Assembly (NCBI GenBank): GCA_019112895.1
Contig: DXIM01000092.1
Coordinates: 1 to 52,422 of the forward strand
DNA: 52,422 nucleotides
Direction of reading: 5' to 3'
Origin: Candidatus Stackebrandtia faecavium
GTDB lineage: Bacteria > Actinomycetota > Actinomycetes > Mycobacteriales > Micromonosporaceae
Position 1 is the first letter of the stretch. Each line of letters starts with the position of its first letter. The notes below the pieces were generated by a model that ran no database searches, was not told the DNA's origin, and saw only the letters and a program-made list of their open reading frames with translations. This document shows positions 25,557-36,423 of this stretch, piece by piece. The position numbers and the translations under genes are program-made.

Positions 25557-26764
25557 TGTCCGCCCTCCTTCATCCGCGCGTCGCGGGCCGACGCCATTTT
25601 CGACGGGAGGCTCCACAGTTCGACGAAACCTTTCGCCAACGACTGGTCGAAAGCGTCGCCCTCGTCGTAGGTCGCCAGGCCGAAGTCGTAGAGGCTCGCG
25701 TCGGACCTGCGTCCCGTCACTGTCGCGCGGCCGCCGTGCAACGTCATCCGGATGTCCCCGCTGACATGCGTCTGTGACGAATCGATGAACGCGTCCAAGG
25801 CTTCCCGCAGCGGTGAATACCACAGGCCGTCGTAGACCAATTCGGTCCAGCGCTGCTCGGTTCCTTTCTTGAACCGCGCGAGATCGCGCTCGAGAGTCAC
25901 GGCCTCCAGCTCCTGATGCGCCGCGATCAACGCGATCGCGGCCGGCGCCTCGTAGACCTCGCGGCTCTTGATTCCGACGAGCCGGTCCTCGACCATGTCG
26001 ATACGGCCGACGCCTTGAGCGCCCGCGCGCGCGTTCAACTCCGCGATCAGCTCCAATGGGGTCTTCGTTTCGCCGTCGATGGCAACCGGCACACCGGAAT
26101 CGAACGTCAAGACCAGCTCGTCGGGGTCGCGGGTGACCGCCGGGTCGGCGCAGTAGGAGTAGATGTCCTCAATGGGTGCATTCCAGATGTCCTCCAGGAA
26201 TCCGGTCTCCACCGCCCGTCCCCACAGGTTCTGGTCGATCGAGTACGGCGACTTGCTCGACACATCGATCGGTAGGTTCTTCGACGCGGCGTATTCGATC
26301 GCTTTATCCCTGGTCCAGGCGAAATCTCTGGCCGGCGCGATCACTTTCAGGTGCGGAGCCAATGCCGACAGCCCGGCCTCGAACCGCACCTGGTCGTTGC
26401 CTTTGCCCGTACAGCCATGAGACACCATTGTGGCCCCATGCTTTTGGGCCGCCGCCACCAAATGCTTCACAATCAGCGGCCGCGACAGCCCAGATAGAAG
26501 CGGATACTTGTCCATGTACAGGGCGTTCGCGCGCACCGCCGGGAGGCAGAAGTCAGCGGCGAACTCCTCCCGAGCGTCGACCACTTCGGCTTCAGCCGCG
26601 CCACAGTCGATGGCGCGCTTGGCGATCGCGTCGAGGTCCTCTCCGCCCTGGCCCACGTCCACCGCCACGGCGATGACGTCACCGCCGGTCTGTTCGGCCA
26701 GATATGGGATAGCCACGGACGTGTCCAGGCCCCCCGAGAATGCCAGTACTACGCGTTCATTCAT
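25553..26764 (-). CDS. argG: Argininosuccinate synthase
   Basis: Joins citrulline and aspartate using ATP. From the ATG at 26764, behind GGAAG, the protein has 403 residues and starts [20 protein letters not shown]. The PP-loop SGGLDTS is at about 10-16, and [13 protein letters not shown] follows in the usual place. The start overlaps the end of argR by 8 bases, so the two are coupled. Length agrees with the family. Confidence 0.97.
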   Translation of the reverse strand: MNERVVLAFSGGLDTSVAIPYLAEQTGGDVIAVAVDVGQGGEDLDAIAKRAIDCGAAEAEVVDAREEFAADFCLPAVRANALYMDKYPLLSGLSRPLIVKHLVAAAQKHGATMVSHGCTGKGNDQVRFEAGLSALAPHLKVIAPARDFAWTRDKAIEYAASKNLPIDVSSKSPYSIDQNLWGRAVETGFLEDIWNAPIEDIYSYCADPAVTRDPDELVLTFDSGVPVAIDGETKTPLELIAELNARAGAQGVGRIDMVEDRLVGIKSREVYEAPAAIALIAAHQELEAVTLERDLARFKKGTEQRWTELVYDGLWYSPLREALDAFIDSSQTHVSGDIRMTLHGGRATVTGRRSDASLYDFGLATYDEGDAFDQSLAKGFVELWSLPSKMASARDARMKEGGQ

Positions 26765-27320
26765 GGGTTTCTTCCTCCCGTTGTGCCGCAGCCGAATGCT
26801 CGTCCCCTGCGGTCTTGATTTGCGGATTGGTGTCTTGACCGGCCCAGTCGAGAAAAATCTCGGCGAGTTCGGCACCGGTCAACCCGTCGCGCGCCACGAC
26901 GAGGATCGTGTCATCACCGGCGATGGTGCCGACGATGTCGGACAGGCCAGAACGGTCAATGACACTGGCCAAAAATTGGGCCGCACCGGGCGGCGTGCGG
27001 AGCACGGCGAGGTTGCCGGAATGATCCGCACTGGTCAACAGTTCCCGCAGGTGACGCAGCAACCGGTCGGGCGGTTGGGTTGCGGCGCGCAGCGGGCTAT
27101 CGCCTTGCGGGAAGATCGCGTAACTGGCGGGGCTGGAATCTGTGCCGCGCACCTTCACCGCGCCCAGCTCTTCCAGGTCACGAGACAAGGTCGCCTGCGT
27201 GACCGTCACGCCGCTGGACGCCAGCAGGCGCGCCAGCTCGGTCTGCGATCTCACCGTGGCAGTCTCGATCAGCTCCGTGATTCGGGAATGCCGTGCGGCT
27301 TTGGTCAACGGGGTCGTCAT
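26757..27320 (-). CDS. argR: Arginine repressor
   Basis: Hexameric arginine-responsive repressor of 187 residues. The winged HTH is at 5-65, with recognition segment [13 protein letters not shown] at 41-53. The C-terminal arginine-binding domain carries [10 protein letters not shown] at 131-140. A charged tail of about 25 residues after 160 is longer than in most ArgR proteins. The ATG overlaps the argF stop (ATGA). It probably binds the ARG box found upstream of argC. Placing argR inside the operon is typical for actinobacteria. Confidence 0.95.
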   Translation of the reverse strand: MTTPLTKAARHSRITELIETATVRSQTELARLLASSGVTVTQATLSRDLEELGAVKVRGTDSSPASYAIFPQGDSPLRAATQPPDRLLRHLRELLTSADHSGNLAVLRTPPGAAQFLASVIDRSGLSDIVGTIAGDDTILVVARDGLTGAELAEIFLDWAGQDTNPQIKTAGDEHSAAAQREEETHE

Positions 27321-28297
27321 TTGGACAGATGCTCCTTTGCTGCCGCGGGACCGCCATGTCCCGCCACCAACCAGGCCAACAATGCTTTTTGGGCGTGCAG
27401 CCGGTTTTCGGCCTGATCGAACACTCGCGACTGCGGACCGTCCATCACCTCGTCGGTGATCTCCTCGCCGCGGTGGGCCGGGAGGCAGTGCAGCACGATC
27501 GCGTGCGGCGCGGCGAGCTTCACCAGATCGGAGTTCACCTGGTAGTCGCGCAGGTCGCGCAAGCGCTGTTGCCCGTCCTGCTGCCCCATCGACACCCAGG
27601 TGTCGGTGGCGACGACATCGGCGCCGTCCACGGCCGCGCGGCAATCGTGAGTCGTCGACACGCTGCCGCCGGCGGTCTTCGCGAGCGCGGCGGCACGCGC
27701 GACAACATCGGGGGCGGGCTGGTACTGCGGGGGTCCGGCCACCCGAACGTGCAGTCCCGCAAGTGCGCCCGCAAGCAGGTATGACTGGGACATGTTGTTA
27801 CCGGTGTCGCCGACATAGGCGAGCGTACGGCCGGTCGCGCTACCGAAATTCTCGGCGATCGTGTACAGGTCCGCCAACGCTTGACACGGATGGAACGCGT
27901 CGGTCAACGCATTAATGACCGGGACCCGAGCGGCATGTGCCAACGCCAGCGCCCGTTCCTGCGTGTAGGTCCGAAACACGATGGCGTCGACGTATCCGCT
28001 CAGGACCCGCGCAGTGTCTTCGATGGTCTCGCCCCTGGCCAGCTGGCTTGTCTGCGAATCCACCACGACTGGGCTGCCTCCCAGTTGGGTGATTGCGACA
28101 TGGAATGACAGCCGGCTGCGCGTAGATTCCTTCTCGAACACGACGGCGATGCTGCGCGGCACGGTCGCTTCCGTCAGGTCCGGAACCGGCGTCGCCAGTA
28201 GGGGTGCGGTCGGTGCCGCGCGCAGCTCGTCGGTCAATGTCAACAGCATCCGCTGCTGCGACGCGGTTATGTCGTCGTCACGCAGGAAATGTTTCAT
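27317..28297 (-). CDS. argF: Ornithine carbamoyltransferase
   Basis: Makes citrulline from ornithine and carbamoyl phosphate. The 326-residue protein starts [20 protein letters not shown]. The carbamoyl-phosphate loop reads STRS at 58-61, where the family consensus is [14 protein letters not shown] and [11 protein letters not shown] are present for substrate and ornithine binding. The open frame continues upstream but inside argD in another register. The start overlaps the argD stop by 4 bases. Confidence 0.96.
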   Translation of the reverse strand: MKHFLRDDDITASQQRMLLTLTDELRAAPTAPLLATPVPDLTEATVPRSIAVVFEKESTRSRLSFHVAITQLGGSPVVVDSQTSQLARGETIEDTARVLSGYVDAIVFRTYTQERALALAHAARVPVINALTDAFHPCQALADLYTIAENFGSATGRTLAYVGDTGNNMSQSYLLAGALAGLHVRVAGPPQYQPAPDVVARAAALAKTAGGSVSTTHDCRAAVDGADVVATDTWVSMGQQDGQQRLRDLRDYQVNSDLVKLAAPHAIVLHCLPAHRGEEITDEVMDGPQSRVFDQAENRLHAQKALLAWLVAGHGGPAAAKEHLSK

Positions 28298-29496
28298 GCC
28301 TGCTCCTTCTTGGCCACTTCGTCCAATGCCTCGGTCAGGCTCCGGACGAAGAGATCGATGTGGATCGACTTGGCAATGAGCGGCGGAGCAATACGAATAA
28401 CGTTGGGCCGCACGGCATTGACCAGGACCCCCAGGCGCGCCATCGCGTCCTGCACGGGTGCGGCGATGTCGTCGTGGAGCTGAATCGCGCACCACAGGCC
28501 TCGGCCACGTACCTGCTGGATCGCTTCGTGGCCGAGGGATTCGACGCTGTCGCGCAGCACCTGGCCCATTTCGGCCGACTTCTCGATAAGGCCTTGTTTC
28601 TCGATGGTCTCGATGACGGCCATCGCCGCCGCGCACGAGACCGGGTTCCCGCCGAATGTCGAGCCGTGTGCCCCTTTGTCGAACAGTTCGGCGTACGGCG
28701 ACACGGCGATGCACGCGCCCAGCGGCAGGCCACCGGCCAGGCCCTTGGCGAGCGTGAGGATGTCGGGCCGAGCCCCGGTCTCTTGGTACGCGAACCACTG
28801 TCCGCTGCGGCCGATACCGGATTGGATCTCGTCGGCTATATACAAAGAGCCGGTGCCGTCGCAGATCCGCCGCACCGCGGCGAGGTAGTCGGGCGGCGGG
28901 AACACAACCCCGGCCTCGCCTTGAGCCGGTTCAATGAAGACGGCGGCGCATTCGCTGCTGACGGCGTCCTGGAGGGCCTTCACATCCCCGTACGGCACGA
29001 AATGGACGTCGATACCGTAGGGCCCGAAGGGTTCCCGGATCGATGGTTTACCGGCCAGCGCCAACGCGCCGAGGGTGCGGCCGTGGAAACCGTCATGGGC
29101 GGCCACGAAGTAGCGCCGTCCGGTCGCTTTCGCATGGCTGATCGCCAGCTTCAACGCGCACTCGTTGGCCTCGGCCCCGCTGTTGGCGAAGAAAACCTTG
29201 GCGGGCGCGTCCATGAGCGATACCAGCTTCTCGGCCAGCGCCACGCCCGGACCGTGCGCGTACAGGTTCGATGAATGCGCAAGCCGGTCCACCTGGTGTT
29301 TGACGGCCTGGCTGATCGCCGGGTGGTTGTGCCCCAACGCGGATACCGCGATACCGGCCACGAAGTCGAGGTAGCCGTTGCCTTCGACGTCGTAAACGTA
29401 ACAGCCTTCGCCGTGCTCAAGCGCGATCGACGGCACGCCATAGTTCGGCATCATGGTGCGCCCGAACCGGGCGGTCATGTCTGCGTTGCTCGTCAT
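28294..29496 (-). CDS. argD: Acetylornithine aminotransferase
   Basis: PLP enzyme of 400 residues converting N-acetylglutamate semialdehyde to N-acetylornithine. It has NSGAEANE at 105-112, the Asp222 pyridine contact in ADEIQ, and the Schiff-base Lys251 in [15 protein letters not shown]. The class III aminotransferase fold is complete. The ATG overlaps the argB stop. It may also serve lysine synthesis, as ArgD often does. Confidence 0.96.
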   Translation of the reverse strand: MTSNADMTARFGRTMMPNYGVPSIALEHGEGCYVYDVEGNGYLDFVAGIAVSALGHNHPAISQAVKHQVDRLAHSSNLYAHGPGVALAEKLVSLMDAPAKVFFANSGAEANECALKLAISHAKATGRRYFVAAHDGFHGRTLGALALAGKPSIREPFGPYGIDVHFVPYGDVKALQDAVSSECAAVFIEPAQGEAGVVFPPPDYLAAVRRICDGTGSLYIADEIQSGIGRSGQWFAYQETGARPDILTLAKGLAGGLPLGACIAVSPYAELFDKGAHGSTFGGNPVSCAAAMAVIETIEKQGLIEKSAEMGQVLRDSVESLGHEAIQQVRGRGLWCAIQLHDDIAAPVQDAMARLGVLVNAVRPNVIRIAPPLIAKSIHIDLFVRSLTEALDEVAKKEQA

Positions 29497-30392
29497 TTTT
29501 CCACCACCATCGTGCCCACCCCGCCTGAGGTGAAGACTTCCAACAAGAGTGAATGCGGGACTCGTCCGTCGATGACGTGCGCCTGGGGAACGCCACCGTC
29601 CACAGCCCGCAGACAGGCCTCCATTTTAGGTGCCATCCCGGATTCCAACCCGGGCAACAGTTTCCGTAGGTCGGCAGCGTTGATGACCTCGACGAGACTC
29701 GCCTTATCGGGCCAATTGAGATACAGACCCTCCACGTCAGTGAGCACCACGAGCTTTTGAGCGCCCAGCGCGCATGCCAATGCTGCCGCCGCAGTGTCGG
29801 CATTGACGTTGTGCACCACGCCGTCGGGATCCGGTGCCACGGTCGAGATCACCGGTATCCGGCCTGCGAAGATCAGATCCGCCACCGCATCGGTATTGAC
29901 ATCGACGACGTCGCCGACCTGGCCGATGTCGACCGGTTCGCCTTCGACGACCGCATGCCGACGCCGGGCCGTGAAGAGCCGCGCATCCTCACCGGACATG
30001 CCGACGGCGAACGGACCATGCTCGTTGATCAGGCCGACCAGTTCGCGGCCGACCTTGCCGACCAGCACCATGCGCACCACATCCATCGCCTCGGATGTGG
30101 TGACACGCAGCCCGCCTCGAAATTCGCTATCGATATCGAGGCGGGCGAACATGTCCGAGATCTGTGGTCCACCACCATGGACCACGACCGGACGGATTCC
30201 CGCGTACCGCAGAAACACCATGTCCTGCGCGAACGCCTGCTGCAACGCCGGATCGGTCATCGCGTTGCCGCCGTATTTGATCACGACCGTTGTGCCGTGG
30301 AAGCGCTCCAACCACGGCAGCGCCTCGATCAGGGTCGATGCCTTATCGAGAGCCGCCCGACCGTCGCTTCCTTGACCATTGTGCATAATCAT
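29493..30392 (-). CDS. argB: Acetylglutamate kinase
   Basis: Phosphorylates N-acetylglutamate. The 299-residue amino-acid-kinase-fold protein has [10 protein letters not shown] near 36-45, [14 protein letters not shown] with the Gly-rich loop, and [11 protein letters not shown] later on. The N-terminal extension of about 25 residues is the type found in arginine-sensitive hexameric kinases, so feedback inhibition by arginine is likely. The start overlaps argJ (ATGA). Confidence 0.96.
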   Translation of the reverse strand: MIMHNGQGSDGRAALDKASTLIEALPWLERFHGTTVVIKYGGNAMTDPALQQAFAQDMVFLRYAGIRPVVVHGGGPQISDMFARLDIDSEFRGGLRVTTSEAMDVVRMVLVGKVGRELVGLINEHGPFAVGMSGEDARLFTARRRHAVVEGEPVDIGQVGDVVDVNTDAVADLIFAGRIPVISTVAPDPDGVVHNVNADTAAAALACALGAQKLVVLTDVEGLYLNWPDKASLVEVINAADLRKLLPGLESGMAPKMEACLRAVDGGVPQAHVIDGRVPHSLLLEVFTSGGVGTMVVEK

Positions 30393-31540
30393 GACGTGTA
30401 AGCCGAATTCTCGTGTACATACGCGACGGACAAATCATTGGTCCACACGGTCGCCGTTTCGGTCCCCGCGTGCAGGTCCACGGTGATGCGCAGCTCACGT
30501 CCGGACAGGTCCACGTCCGAGGCATCCGCAATCGCCGTCGCCGAACGGCACAGCCATACGTCGTTGACGGCCACATCGATGTCGCCCGGTTCGAAGTCGG
30601 CCGAGGTCGTTCCGACCGCAGCCACGATGCGGCCCCAGTTGGGGTCGTTACCGAACGCCGCGCACTTGACCAAGTTGTTGCGCGCGACCACGCGCGCCAC
30701 TTCGACGGCGTCGGTCTCGGTAGCGGCGCCCGACACCTGGATCGCGATGTCCTTGGTCGAGCCTTCCGCATCCTTGAGCAGCTGCGCGGACAAGTCCGCG
30801 CAGGCCTGTTGCACCGCTTCGCTCACGGCGCCCGCATCGGCGACTACGTTGCGGGCTCCCGAACACATCAAGATGACCGTGTCGTTCGTCGACATCGCCC
30901 CGTCGCTGTCGAGGCGATCGAAAGTCCGAGCGCAGGCATCGCGCAGAGCCTGCTGCGCTGTCTGCGGATCCACGATGGCATCGGTGGTCAATACGCACAG
31001 CATCGTGGCCAGGTTCGGCGCCAGCATCCCGGCGCCCTTGGCCATGCCGCCGACGGTGAAACCGCCGCAGTCGACGACGGTGGTCTTGGCGACGGTGTCG
31101 GTCGTCATGATGGCTTCTGCGGCCGCGTGGCCGTTATCGGCCGCCAAGCTCGCGGCGGCGGCGCGAACGCCGGTACGCAGCTTACTCATCGGCAAATATT
31201 CGCCGATGACCCCTGTGGAACATACGGCGACATCGCCGATCTCCAGTCCCAACGCCGTTGACGCCTCCTGCGCGGTGTCGCGCGCATCCGATAGGCCCCG
31301 TTCGCCGGTGCAGGCGTTGGCCCCGCCGGAGTTGAGCACCACGGCCCGCAGGCGATGGTCCGAGACGGCTTGCCGGGTCCACACCACCGGCGCGGCGACG
31401 ACACGGTTGGCGGTGAAGACCGCCGCGGCGTGCGCCTGCGGACCATCGTTGACGACCAGCGCCAGGTCCGTGCCTCCCGACTCCTTGATGCCGGCCGCTA
31501 CCGCGGCCGCCTTGAATCCCTGTGCTGCGGTGACGGTCAT
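30389..31540 (-). CDS. argJ: Bifunctional glutamate N-acetyltransferase / amino-acid acetyltransferase
   Basis: Recycles acetyl from N-acetylornithine to glutamate, and in bifunctional forms also uses acetyl-CoA. From ATG 31540 the protein has 383 residues. The autoproteolysis site APNLATML places the nucleophile at Thr179, splitting the precursor into alpha and beta chains. [11 protein letters not shown] and KGAGMLAPN are conserved. The start overlaps the argC stop (ATGA). No separate argA or argE is present, which fits use of the cyclic acetyl route. Confidence 0.96.
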   Translation of the reverse strand: MTVTAAQGFKAAAVAAGIKESGGTDLALVVNDGPQAHAAAVFTANRVVAAPVVWTRQAVSDHRLRAVVLNSGGANACTGERGLSDARDTAQEASTALGLEIGDVAVCSTGVIGEYLPMSKLRTGVRAAAASLAADNGHAAAEAIMTTDTVAKTTVVDCGGFTVGGMAKGAGMLAPNLATMLCVLTTDAIVDPQTAQQALRDACARTFDRLDSDGAMSTNDTVILMCSGARNVVADAGAVSEAVQQACADLSAQLLKDAEGSTKDIAIQVSGAATETDAVEVARVVARNNLVKCAAFGNDPNWGRIVAAVGTTSADFEPGDIDVAVNDVWLCRSATAIADASDVDLSGRELRITVDLHAGTETATVWTNDLSVAYVHENSAYTS

Positions 31541-32550
31541 GGCGCCACCCCGTTTTGGCTGAGTCCCTGTGTTTCGGGCAGCCCCAGCATCAGGTTCGCG
31601 CACTGGACGACTTGCCCTGCGGCGCCTTTACCGAGGTTGTCAACCGCCGAGGTGACGATGATGCGGTTTGCGTCGGTGTCCATCGTCGCCTGGATGTGGC
31701 AGGAGTTGGACCCCGCCGTCGCACCCGTTTGCGGCCATCCGTCATTGAGAAGGTCCACGAAGGGCGCGTCACGATAGGCAGCGTCGAGCACGTCGCGCAC
31801 GTCGCGGGTGGTGACCTTGTCGTGCGCGGGACGAATCGTGACGGTCGCCAGGATGCCGCGCGGAATCGGAGCCAGGACCGGAGTGAACGAGAGGCTCGTG
31901 ACACCGGTCTCCTGTTTTATCTCCGGAACGTGCTGGTGCGCACCGACTTTATATGGGGTCAGCGAGCCCACGATCTCGCTCGCCATCAGGTGCGGCTTTG
32001 CGGCGCGGCCAGCGCCGCTCGTGCCGGATGCGGCCACCACGACGACATCGTCGGGCGAACCGACGCCTGCTGACACAATCGGGGCCAGCGCCAGGGTGGT
32101 CGCGACCGCGTAGCAACCCGTGGCGGCCACCCGGGTTGATGCCGCGATGGCTTCTTTACGTCCGGGCAACTCGGGCAATCCGTATGTCCATGCACCCGCG
32201 TATGGGCCGGAATAGTACGCGTGCCAATCGGATTCTTTGGTCAGCCGGTGGTCGGCACCGAGGTCGACAATCTTGGTGTGGTCCGGGAGTTCGGCCGCCA
32301 ACGCCGCGGAGTGTCCGTGCGGAAGAGTCATGATGACCAGATCGGCGTCCTCGAAGGCCTGGGGCGTGGTTTCGCAGAAACGCTGGTCCGCCAGCTGACG
32401 AAGCTGGGGGTGCACGGAGGTGACGGGCTGATTGGCGTGACTGTGCGCGGAGACCGCGACAATCTCCAGGTCCGGGTGTGCACACAGTAGACGCAGCACT
32501 TCCCCACCGGCATACCCACTCGCACCCGCGACCGCGATCTTATGCCCCAC
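31537..32550 (-). CDS. argC: N-acetyl-gamma-glutamyl-phosphate reductase
   Basis: NADPH-dependent reduction of acetylglutamyl phosphate. The GTG at 32550 lies 8 bases after GGAGG and gives 337 residues starting VGHKIAVAGASGYAGGEVLR; the GTG at 32559 is too close to that site. The NADP motif is AVAGASGYAGGE and the catalytic Cys146 lies in AATGCYAVA. It is the first gene of the arg operon, preceded by an ARG box. Confidence 0.96.
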   Translation of the reverse strand: MGHKIAVAGASGYAGGEVLRLLCAHPDLEIVAVSAHSHANQPVTSVHPQLRQLADQRFCETTPQAFEDADLVIMTLPHGHSAALAAELPDHTKIVDLGADHRLTKESDWHAYYSGPYAGAWTYGLPELPGRKEAIAASTRVAATGCYAVATTLALAPIVSAGVGSPDDVVVVAASGTSGAGRAAKPHLMASEIVGSLTPYKVGAHQHVPEIKQETGVTSLSFTPVLAPIPRGILATVTIRPAHDKVTTRDVRDVLDAAYRDAPFVDLLNDGWPQTGATAGSNSCHIQATMDTDANRIIVTSAVDNLGKGAAGQVVQCANLMLGLPETQGLSQNGVAP

Positions 32551-32565
32551 GGAAAACACCTCCGA

Positions 32566-32581
32566 ATGAATGATTATGCAT
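32566..32581 (-). promoter_or_regulatory. ARG box upstream of argC
   Basis: On the minus strand ATGCATAATCATTCAT matches the near-palindromic ArgR site (TGnAT-4-ATnCA). It lies 15 bases before the GTG and overlaps a -10-like CATAAT. A second palindrome, GTATCACGATAC at 32588-32599, could be a second half of a double box. ArgR with arginine would block the promoter. Confidence 0.65.
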
Positions 32582-32654
32582 CACAACGTATCACGATACA
32601 TTTCGCAGATCACGGCCGCCAACCCCGATGTCAGGTGACATGAACAACAAGCGG

Positions 32655-32697
32655 GAACACAAAACGGCCGAGACACCGAAATGGTGTCTCGGCCGTT
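32655..32697 (-). terminator. Rho-independent terminator after pheT
   Basis: A perfect 14-bp stem (32664-32677 with 32683-32696) and 5-base loop, followed on the minus strand by TTTTGTGTT. It is placed 20 bases after the pheT stop and separates pheST from the arg operon promoter. Confidence 0.9.
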
Positions 32698-32717
32698 CGA
32701 CAACAGCTGGGCGGCGA

Positions 32718-35201
32718 TCAGGCGCCGCGCAAGGTCGCCCCGCAGCGCTGCTGCGCTGCGGCAACCGCCGCCTCACGCGCAGCCACGGATTCCTCCGCGG
32801 TCAAAGTCCGATCCTGCGCCCGGAAACTCAAGGCGTACGCCAACGACTTCGTGCCCGCTTCCAAACGCTCGCCGCCGTACACATCGAACAAACGGATGTC
32901 TTCCAGCAGCTCGCCCGCGCCCTCACGTAGCGCATCTTCGACCTCGGCTGCGGCGACGTCATCGTCGACGACGACCGCCACGTCCAGCAAAGCCACCGGG
33001 TAGTGGGACATGCTCGGCGACGTCACGATCGACGGGAACGGCAGCTTCGAGACATCCAGCTCCATCGCACACGTGCGCCGCGGAATGTCGAGCGTGTCGC
33101 ACACCAGTGGATGCAGCTCACCGGCGTATCCGACGACGCGGTCGCCGCACCACAGTTGCGCGCAACGACCCGGATGCCACGGCGCGTAACTTGCCTGCGT
33201 GACCGTGAGCTCGACGCCCGCGGCGGAAGCGACCTGGTGGGCCGCGGCGACGGCATCCGACCAGTCGGCGGCTCGGCCCTTGCGAGCCCAGTCGTCCTTC
33301 TCCACCTGGCCACTCACGACCACAGCCACGTATTGCGGCTGGTGCGGCCGCAGTTGCGCTACCGCGGACAGTTCGGCATCGGTCGGTCGACGGTCGACCG
33401 GCAATGCGGGAAGCTCCACTTCCTGCCAGCGGTCGCGCGGCAGGAAGACGACGCCGGACTCGAACAAGCCAACATCGCGCTGGCCGCGGTCGACATTCGT
33501 CTTCAACGCCTTCAGCAAACCCGGAAGCAACGTGGTTCGCAGCGCCGGTTCGGCGTCCACGATCGGGTTGGCGAGGTACATCGGGTCGCGACGCGGGTCA
33601 TCACCGGGCACGCCCAACGCCTCGAGCGCGTCCATGGAGATGAACGGGTAATTAGCGCTTTCGACATAACCGTGTGCCGCAAGCGCACGGCCGATGTGCC
33701 GCCGACGACGTTGAGACGGAGACAGTCCCACCCCGGGAGGGGCCAACGGCATTACTGACGCGACCTGGTCGTAGCCGTCCATGCGGACGACTTCTTCCAC
33801 GAGGTCGGCCGGATCCGTGATGTCGGGACGCCAGCTCGGCGGGGTCACCTCGAGCTCGCTATCGACCACCGTGCACCTGCAGCCGGCGTCGGCGAGCCGC
33901 GCACACACGGTTTCGTGGTCGTAATCGACGCCGACAATACGCGTCGGAAGGCCGGGATCAATGCGGATGACCGGCGCGGGCTTGCGGTTATCGATGTCGC
34001 CAGTGCCTTCATCGAGTGTTCCGGCTCCGTATTCAACCAGCAAGGCGGCTGCGCGTCGGGCCGCTGCCACGCACAGGTCCTTATCGATTCCGCGCTCGAA
34101 ACGCTTCGATGCCTCGCTGGGAATACGGTGATGCCGCACGGTCCGGCCGATCGAGGTCGGATCCCAGTACGCCGCTTCCACCAGCACATCGACTGTGGCA
34201 TCGGAGATCTCCGTAGTGGCGCCGCCCATGACGCCGGCAAGCGAGATCACGCCGGTGTCATCGCAGATGACCAGCTCACCACCGTTGAGTTTCCGCTTGA
34301 CGTCGTCGAGCGTGGTGAGGTGTTCGCCTGCGCGGGCCCGACGCACCACGAGCGGTCCCTGCAGCGCGCCCAGGTCGAACGTGTGCAGGGGCTGGCCAAT
34401 CTCGCACATCAGATAGTTCGCGATATCGACGGCAAGACTGATGGGTCGCATGCCGGCGTGGACGAGACGCTGCTGCATCCAGTCGGGGCTTTCCGCGCTC
34501 GGATCGATGCCTCGCACGACCGTTGTGGCGAACCGCTCGCACCCGTGTGGATCCTCGACTCGGACTTCGTACGGCGCCTGGCCTTCCACGGGTGAATCAT
34601 CGAGCGCGCTCACCGGGTCTTCGTACGGCACCGACAAGCGTTGCGCGACCTCTCTGGCGATGCCTCGCATCGAGAAGCAGTGCGCCATATCCGGCGTCAC
34701 GGCCAGGTCGAACACGACCTCGTCGAGACCGATCACAGGCCGAGCGTCATGACCGGGCGCGGCCTCGACATCGGGCGACAACACCATGATCCCCGAGTGA
34801 TCCTCGCCGAGTCCGAGCTCACGCGCGGAGGCGATCATGCCGTCGGACAAGCGCCCATACGTTTTACGCGACGAGATCACGAAGTTCCCCGGAAGCACCG
34901 ACGACGGCAACGCGACGACCACGTAGTCGCCAACGGCGAAGTTCTGTGCGCCGCAGATGATGCTTCGCGGCTCCTCCTCGCCTACATCCACATAGCAATG
35001 ACGGATCGGCTTCTTGAACTCAGTTAGCTCCTCAATGGAGGACACTACGCCGACGACCAGTGGCCCCGTGACGTTGTCGCGAAGGTCGATGACCTCTTCG
35101 ACTTCGAGACCTGCGGCGACGAATGCGGCATCAAGGTCGGCCATTGGCAGGCCGGCGGGCAGAGCTACGTATTCACGCAGCCAGGAAAGCGATACGCGCA
35201 T
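32718..35201 (-). CDS. pheT: Phenylalanyl-tRNA synthetase beta subunit
   Basis: The 827-residue beta chain of the (alpha-beta)2 enzyme. It has an N-terminal tRNA-binding/EMAP-like domain (MRVSLSWLREYVALP to about 150), B3/B4 editing domain, B5 domain, a core domain with GLFESG, and a C-terminal ferredoxin-fold anticodon-binding domain ending in RFRA/SFRAQDRTLT. Full length for the family. It starts 2 bases after the pheS stop and shares its transcript. Confidence 0.97.
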   Translation of the reverse strand: MRVSLSWLREYVALPAGLPMADLDAAFVAAGLEVEEVIDLRDNVTGPLVVGVVSSIEELTEFKKPIRHCYVDVGEEEPRSIICGAQNFAVGDYVVVALPSSVLPGNFVISSRKTYGRLSDGMIASARELGLGEDHSGIMVLSPDVEAAPGHDARPVIGLDEVVFDLAVTPDMAHCFSMRGIAREVAQRLSVPYEDPVSALDDSPVEGQAPYEVRVEDPHGCERFATTVVRGIDPSAESPDWMQQRLVHAGMRPISLAVDIANYLMCEIGQPLHTFDLGALQGPLVVRRARAGEHLTTLDDVKRKLNGGELVICDDTGVISLAGVMGGATTEISDATVDVLVEAAYWDPTSIGRTVRHHRIPSEASKRFERGIDKDLCVAAARRAAALLVEYGAGTLDEGTGDIDNRKPAPVIRIDPGLPTRIVGVDYDHETVCARLADAGCRCTVVDSELEVTPPSWRPDITDPADLVEEVVRMDGYDQVASVMPLAPPGVGLSPSQRRRRHIGRALAAHGYVESANYPFISMDALEALGVPGDDPRRDPMYLANPIVDAEPALRTTLLPGLLKALKTNVDRGQRDVGLFESGVVFLPRDRWQEVELPALPVDRRPTDAELSAVAQLRPHQPQYVAVVVSGQVEKDDWARKGRAADWSDAVAAAHQVASAAGVELTVTQASYAPWHPGRCAQLWCGDRVVGYAGELHPLVCDTLDIPRRTCAMELDVSKLPFPSIVTSPSMSHYPVALLDVAVVVDDDVAAAEVEDALREGAGELLEDIRLFDVYGGERLEAGTKSLAYALSFRAQDRTLTAEESVAAREAAVAAAQQRCGATLRGA

Positions 35202-35203
35202 CG

Positions 35204-36280
35204 TTATTCCTCCGTTCCTAGGGCGAGTGGGAAGCGCACGTCACCGTCGAACATGTCCCGCATGTCGGCGATGCCGTGGCGCAGCATCAAGGCACGATCT
35301 ATTCCCATCCCGAAAGCAAATCCGCTATAGACATCGGGGTCGATACCGCAGGCAGTCAAGACTCTCGGGTTGACCATGCCGCACCCACCCCATTCGATCC
35401 ATCGAGGACCATCCTTATGGGCCTCGAACCACACGTCCATTTCCGCGCTCGGCTCGGTGAATGGGAAGTACGACGGACGCAGGCGTGTCTTAACGCTCGG
35501 ACCGAACATCGCCCGGGCGAAATGATCCAAGGTGCCCTTAAGGTGCGCCATCGTGATCCCCTTGTCCACCACGAGCCCCTCGGTCTGATGGAAAACGGGA
35601 GAATGCGTCGCATCGACCTCGTCGGTGCGGTACACGCGGCCGGGAGCAACCGCATAAATCGGAGGCTCCTGCTCGATCATGGTGTGGATCTGCACCGGCG
35701 ACGTGTGCGGCCGCAGCACGAGTCCGCTGTGCTCCTTATTCGGCGCCGCGACATAAAATGTGTCCATCATGGTGCGAGCCGGGTGATCGGCGTGAATGTT
35801 CAAAGCATCGAAACTGAACCATTCGGACTCGACCTCAGGACCCTCCGTCACGGCATAACCCATGCCCACGAAAATGTCCGTAATCCGGTCGGCCATCAGG
35901 TTGATCGGGTGGCGTGCACCGCGCCGCCGCGGCACCGTCGGCAACGTGACATCGACGGCCTCCTCACGCAAGACACGCTCCTGATCCTGCTTCTGCAGCA
36001 CCTGCGCGCGAGCGTCATACGCCGCCGTCGCCGCGGACTTCGCCATGTTCACCCGCTTACCGGCATCGGCTTTGGCTGCCGGCGGCAGCGCGCCAATCTC
36101 CCGACGCGCCAGGAGTATCGGCGCCTTATCTCCCAGGTGCCGATGCTTCACGGCCGTCAGTTCGTCCAGGTTCTCGGCTGCGTCGAAGGCCTCGCGCGCA
36201 TTCGCCACGGCCTCATCCAGCGCCTCCGGTGACAGATACGCCACCTGTTTCGGATCGTACGGATCGTTCGTATAAGACAT
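35204..36280 (-). CDS. pheS: Phenylalanyl-tRNA synthetase alpha subunit
   Basis: Charges tRNA-Phe. From ATG 36280 the protein has 358 residues and begins MSYTNDPYDPKQV; a GTG at 36301 would add 7. Class II motifs are present: the motif 2 region in APGRVYRTDEVDATHSPVFHQTEG, motif 3 in GFAFGMGIDRALMLRHG. The N-terminal coiled coil is at about 15-95. The 128 bases upstream hold a leader peptide and mutually exclusive hairpins, so expression is probably attenuated by Phe-tRNA supply. Confidence 0.97.
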   Translation of the reverse strand: MSYTNDPYDPKQVAYLSPEALDEAVANAREAFDAAENLDELTAVKHRHLGDKAPILLARREIGALPPAAKADAGKRVNMAKSAATAAYDARAQVLQKQDQERVLREEAVDVTLPTVPRRRGARHPINLMADRITDIFVGMGYAVTEGPEVESEWFSFDALNIHADHPARTMMDTFYVAAPNKEHSGLVLRPHTSPVQIHTMIEQEPPIYAVAPGRVYRTDEVDATHSPVFHQTEGLVVDKGITMAHLKGTLDHFARAMFGPSVKTRLRPSYFPFTEPSAEMDVWFEAHKDGPRWIEWGGCGMVNPRVLTACGIDPDVYSGFAFGMGIDRALMLRHGIADMRDMFDGDVRFPLALGTEE

Positions 36281-36354
36281 TCGCTTACTTGCTTTCGTCA
36301 CGCGGCATCAACAGCCGCGGAATGGATTCGAAGAAGGGCACACGGCTGCGCCGT

Positions 36355-36423
36355 CAGCCCGCCGGAGACGCTGAAGCGATGAAAGAAGAAGAACTACCGC
36401 CCAGCCCGCTATCCAGCGGGCTG
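36355..36423 (-). promoter_or_regulatory. Alternative-pairing attenuator ahead of pheS
   Basis: On the minus strand CAGCCCGC (36416-36423), within the last codons of the leader peptide, can pair with GCGGGCTG at 36402-36409 or with an identical GCGGGCTG at 36355-36362. The first pairing makes a 9-bp hairpin with a 4-base loop covering the leader stop. It is followed by GTTCTTCTTCTTTC. The two pairings exclude each other. Confidence 0.45.

Noticed and set aside
25557-25823. Extended N-terminus of argH up to 25823
   Set aside because: The extra residues lie within argG out of frame and are not part of the lyase family; the GTG at 25556 matches the standard start.
30438-31562. 374-codon plus-strand frame opposite argJ
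   Set aside because: Antisense shadow of argJ with no motif or plausible start.
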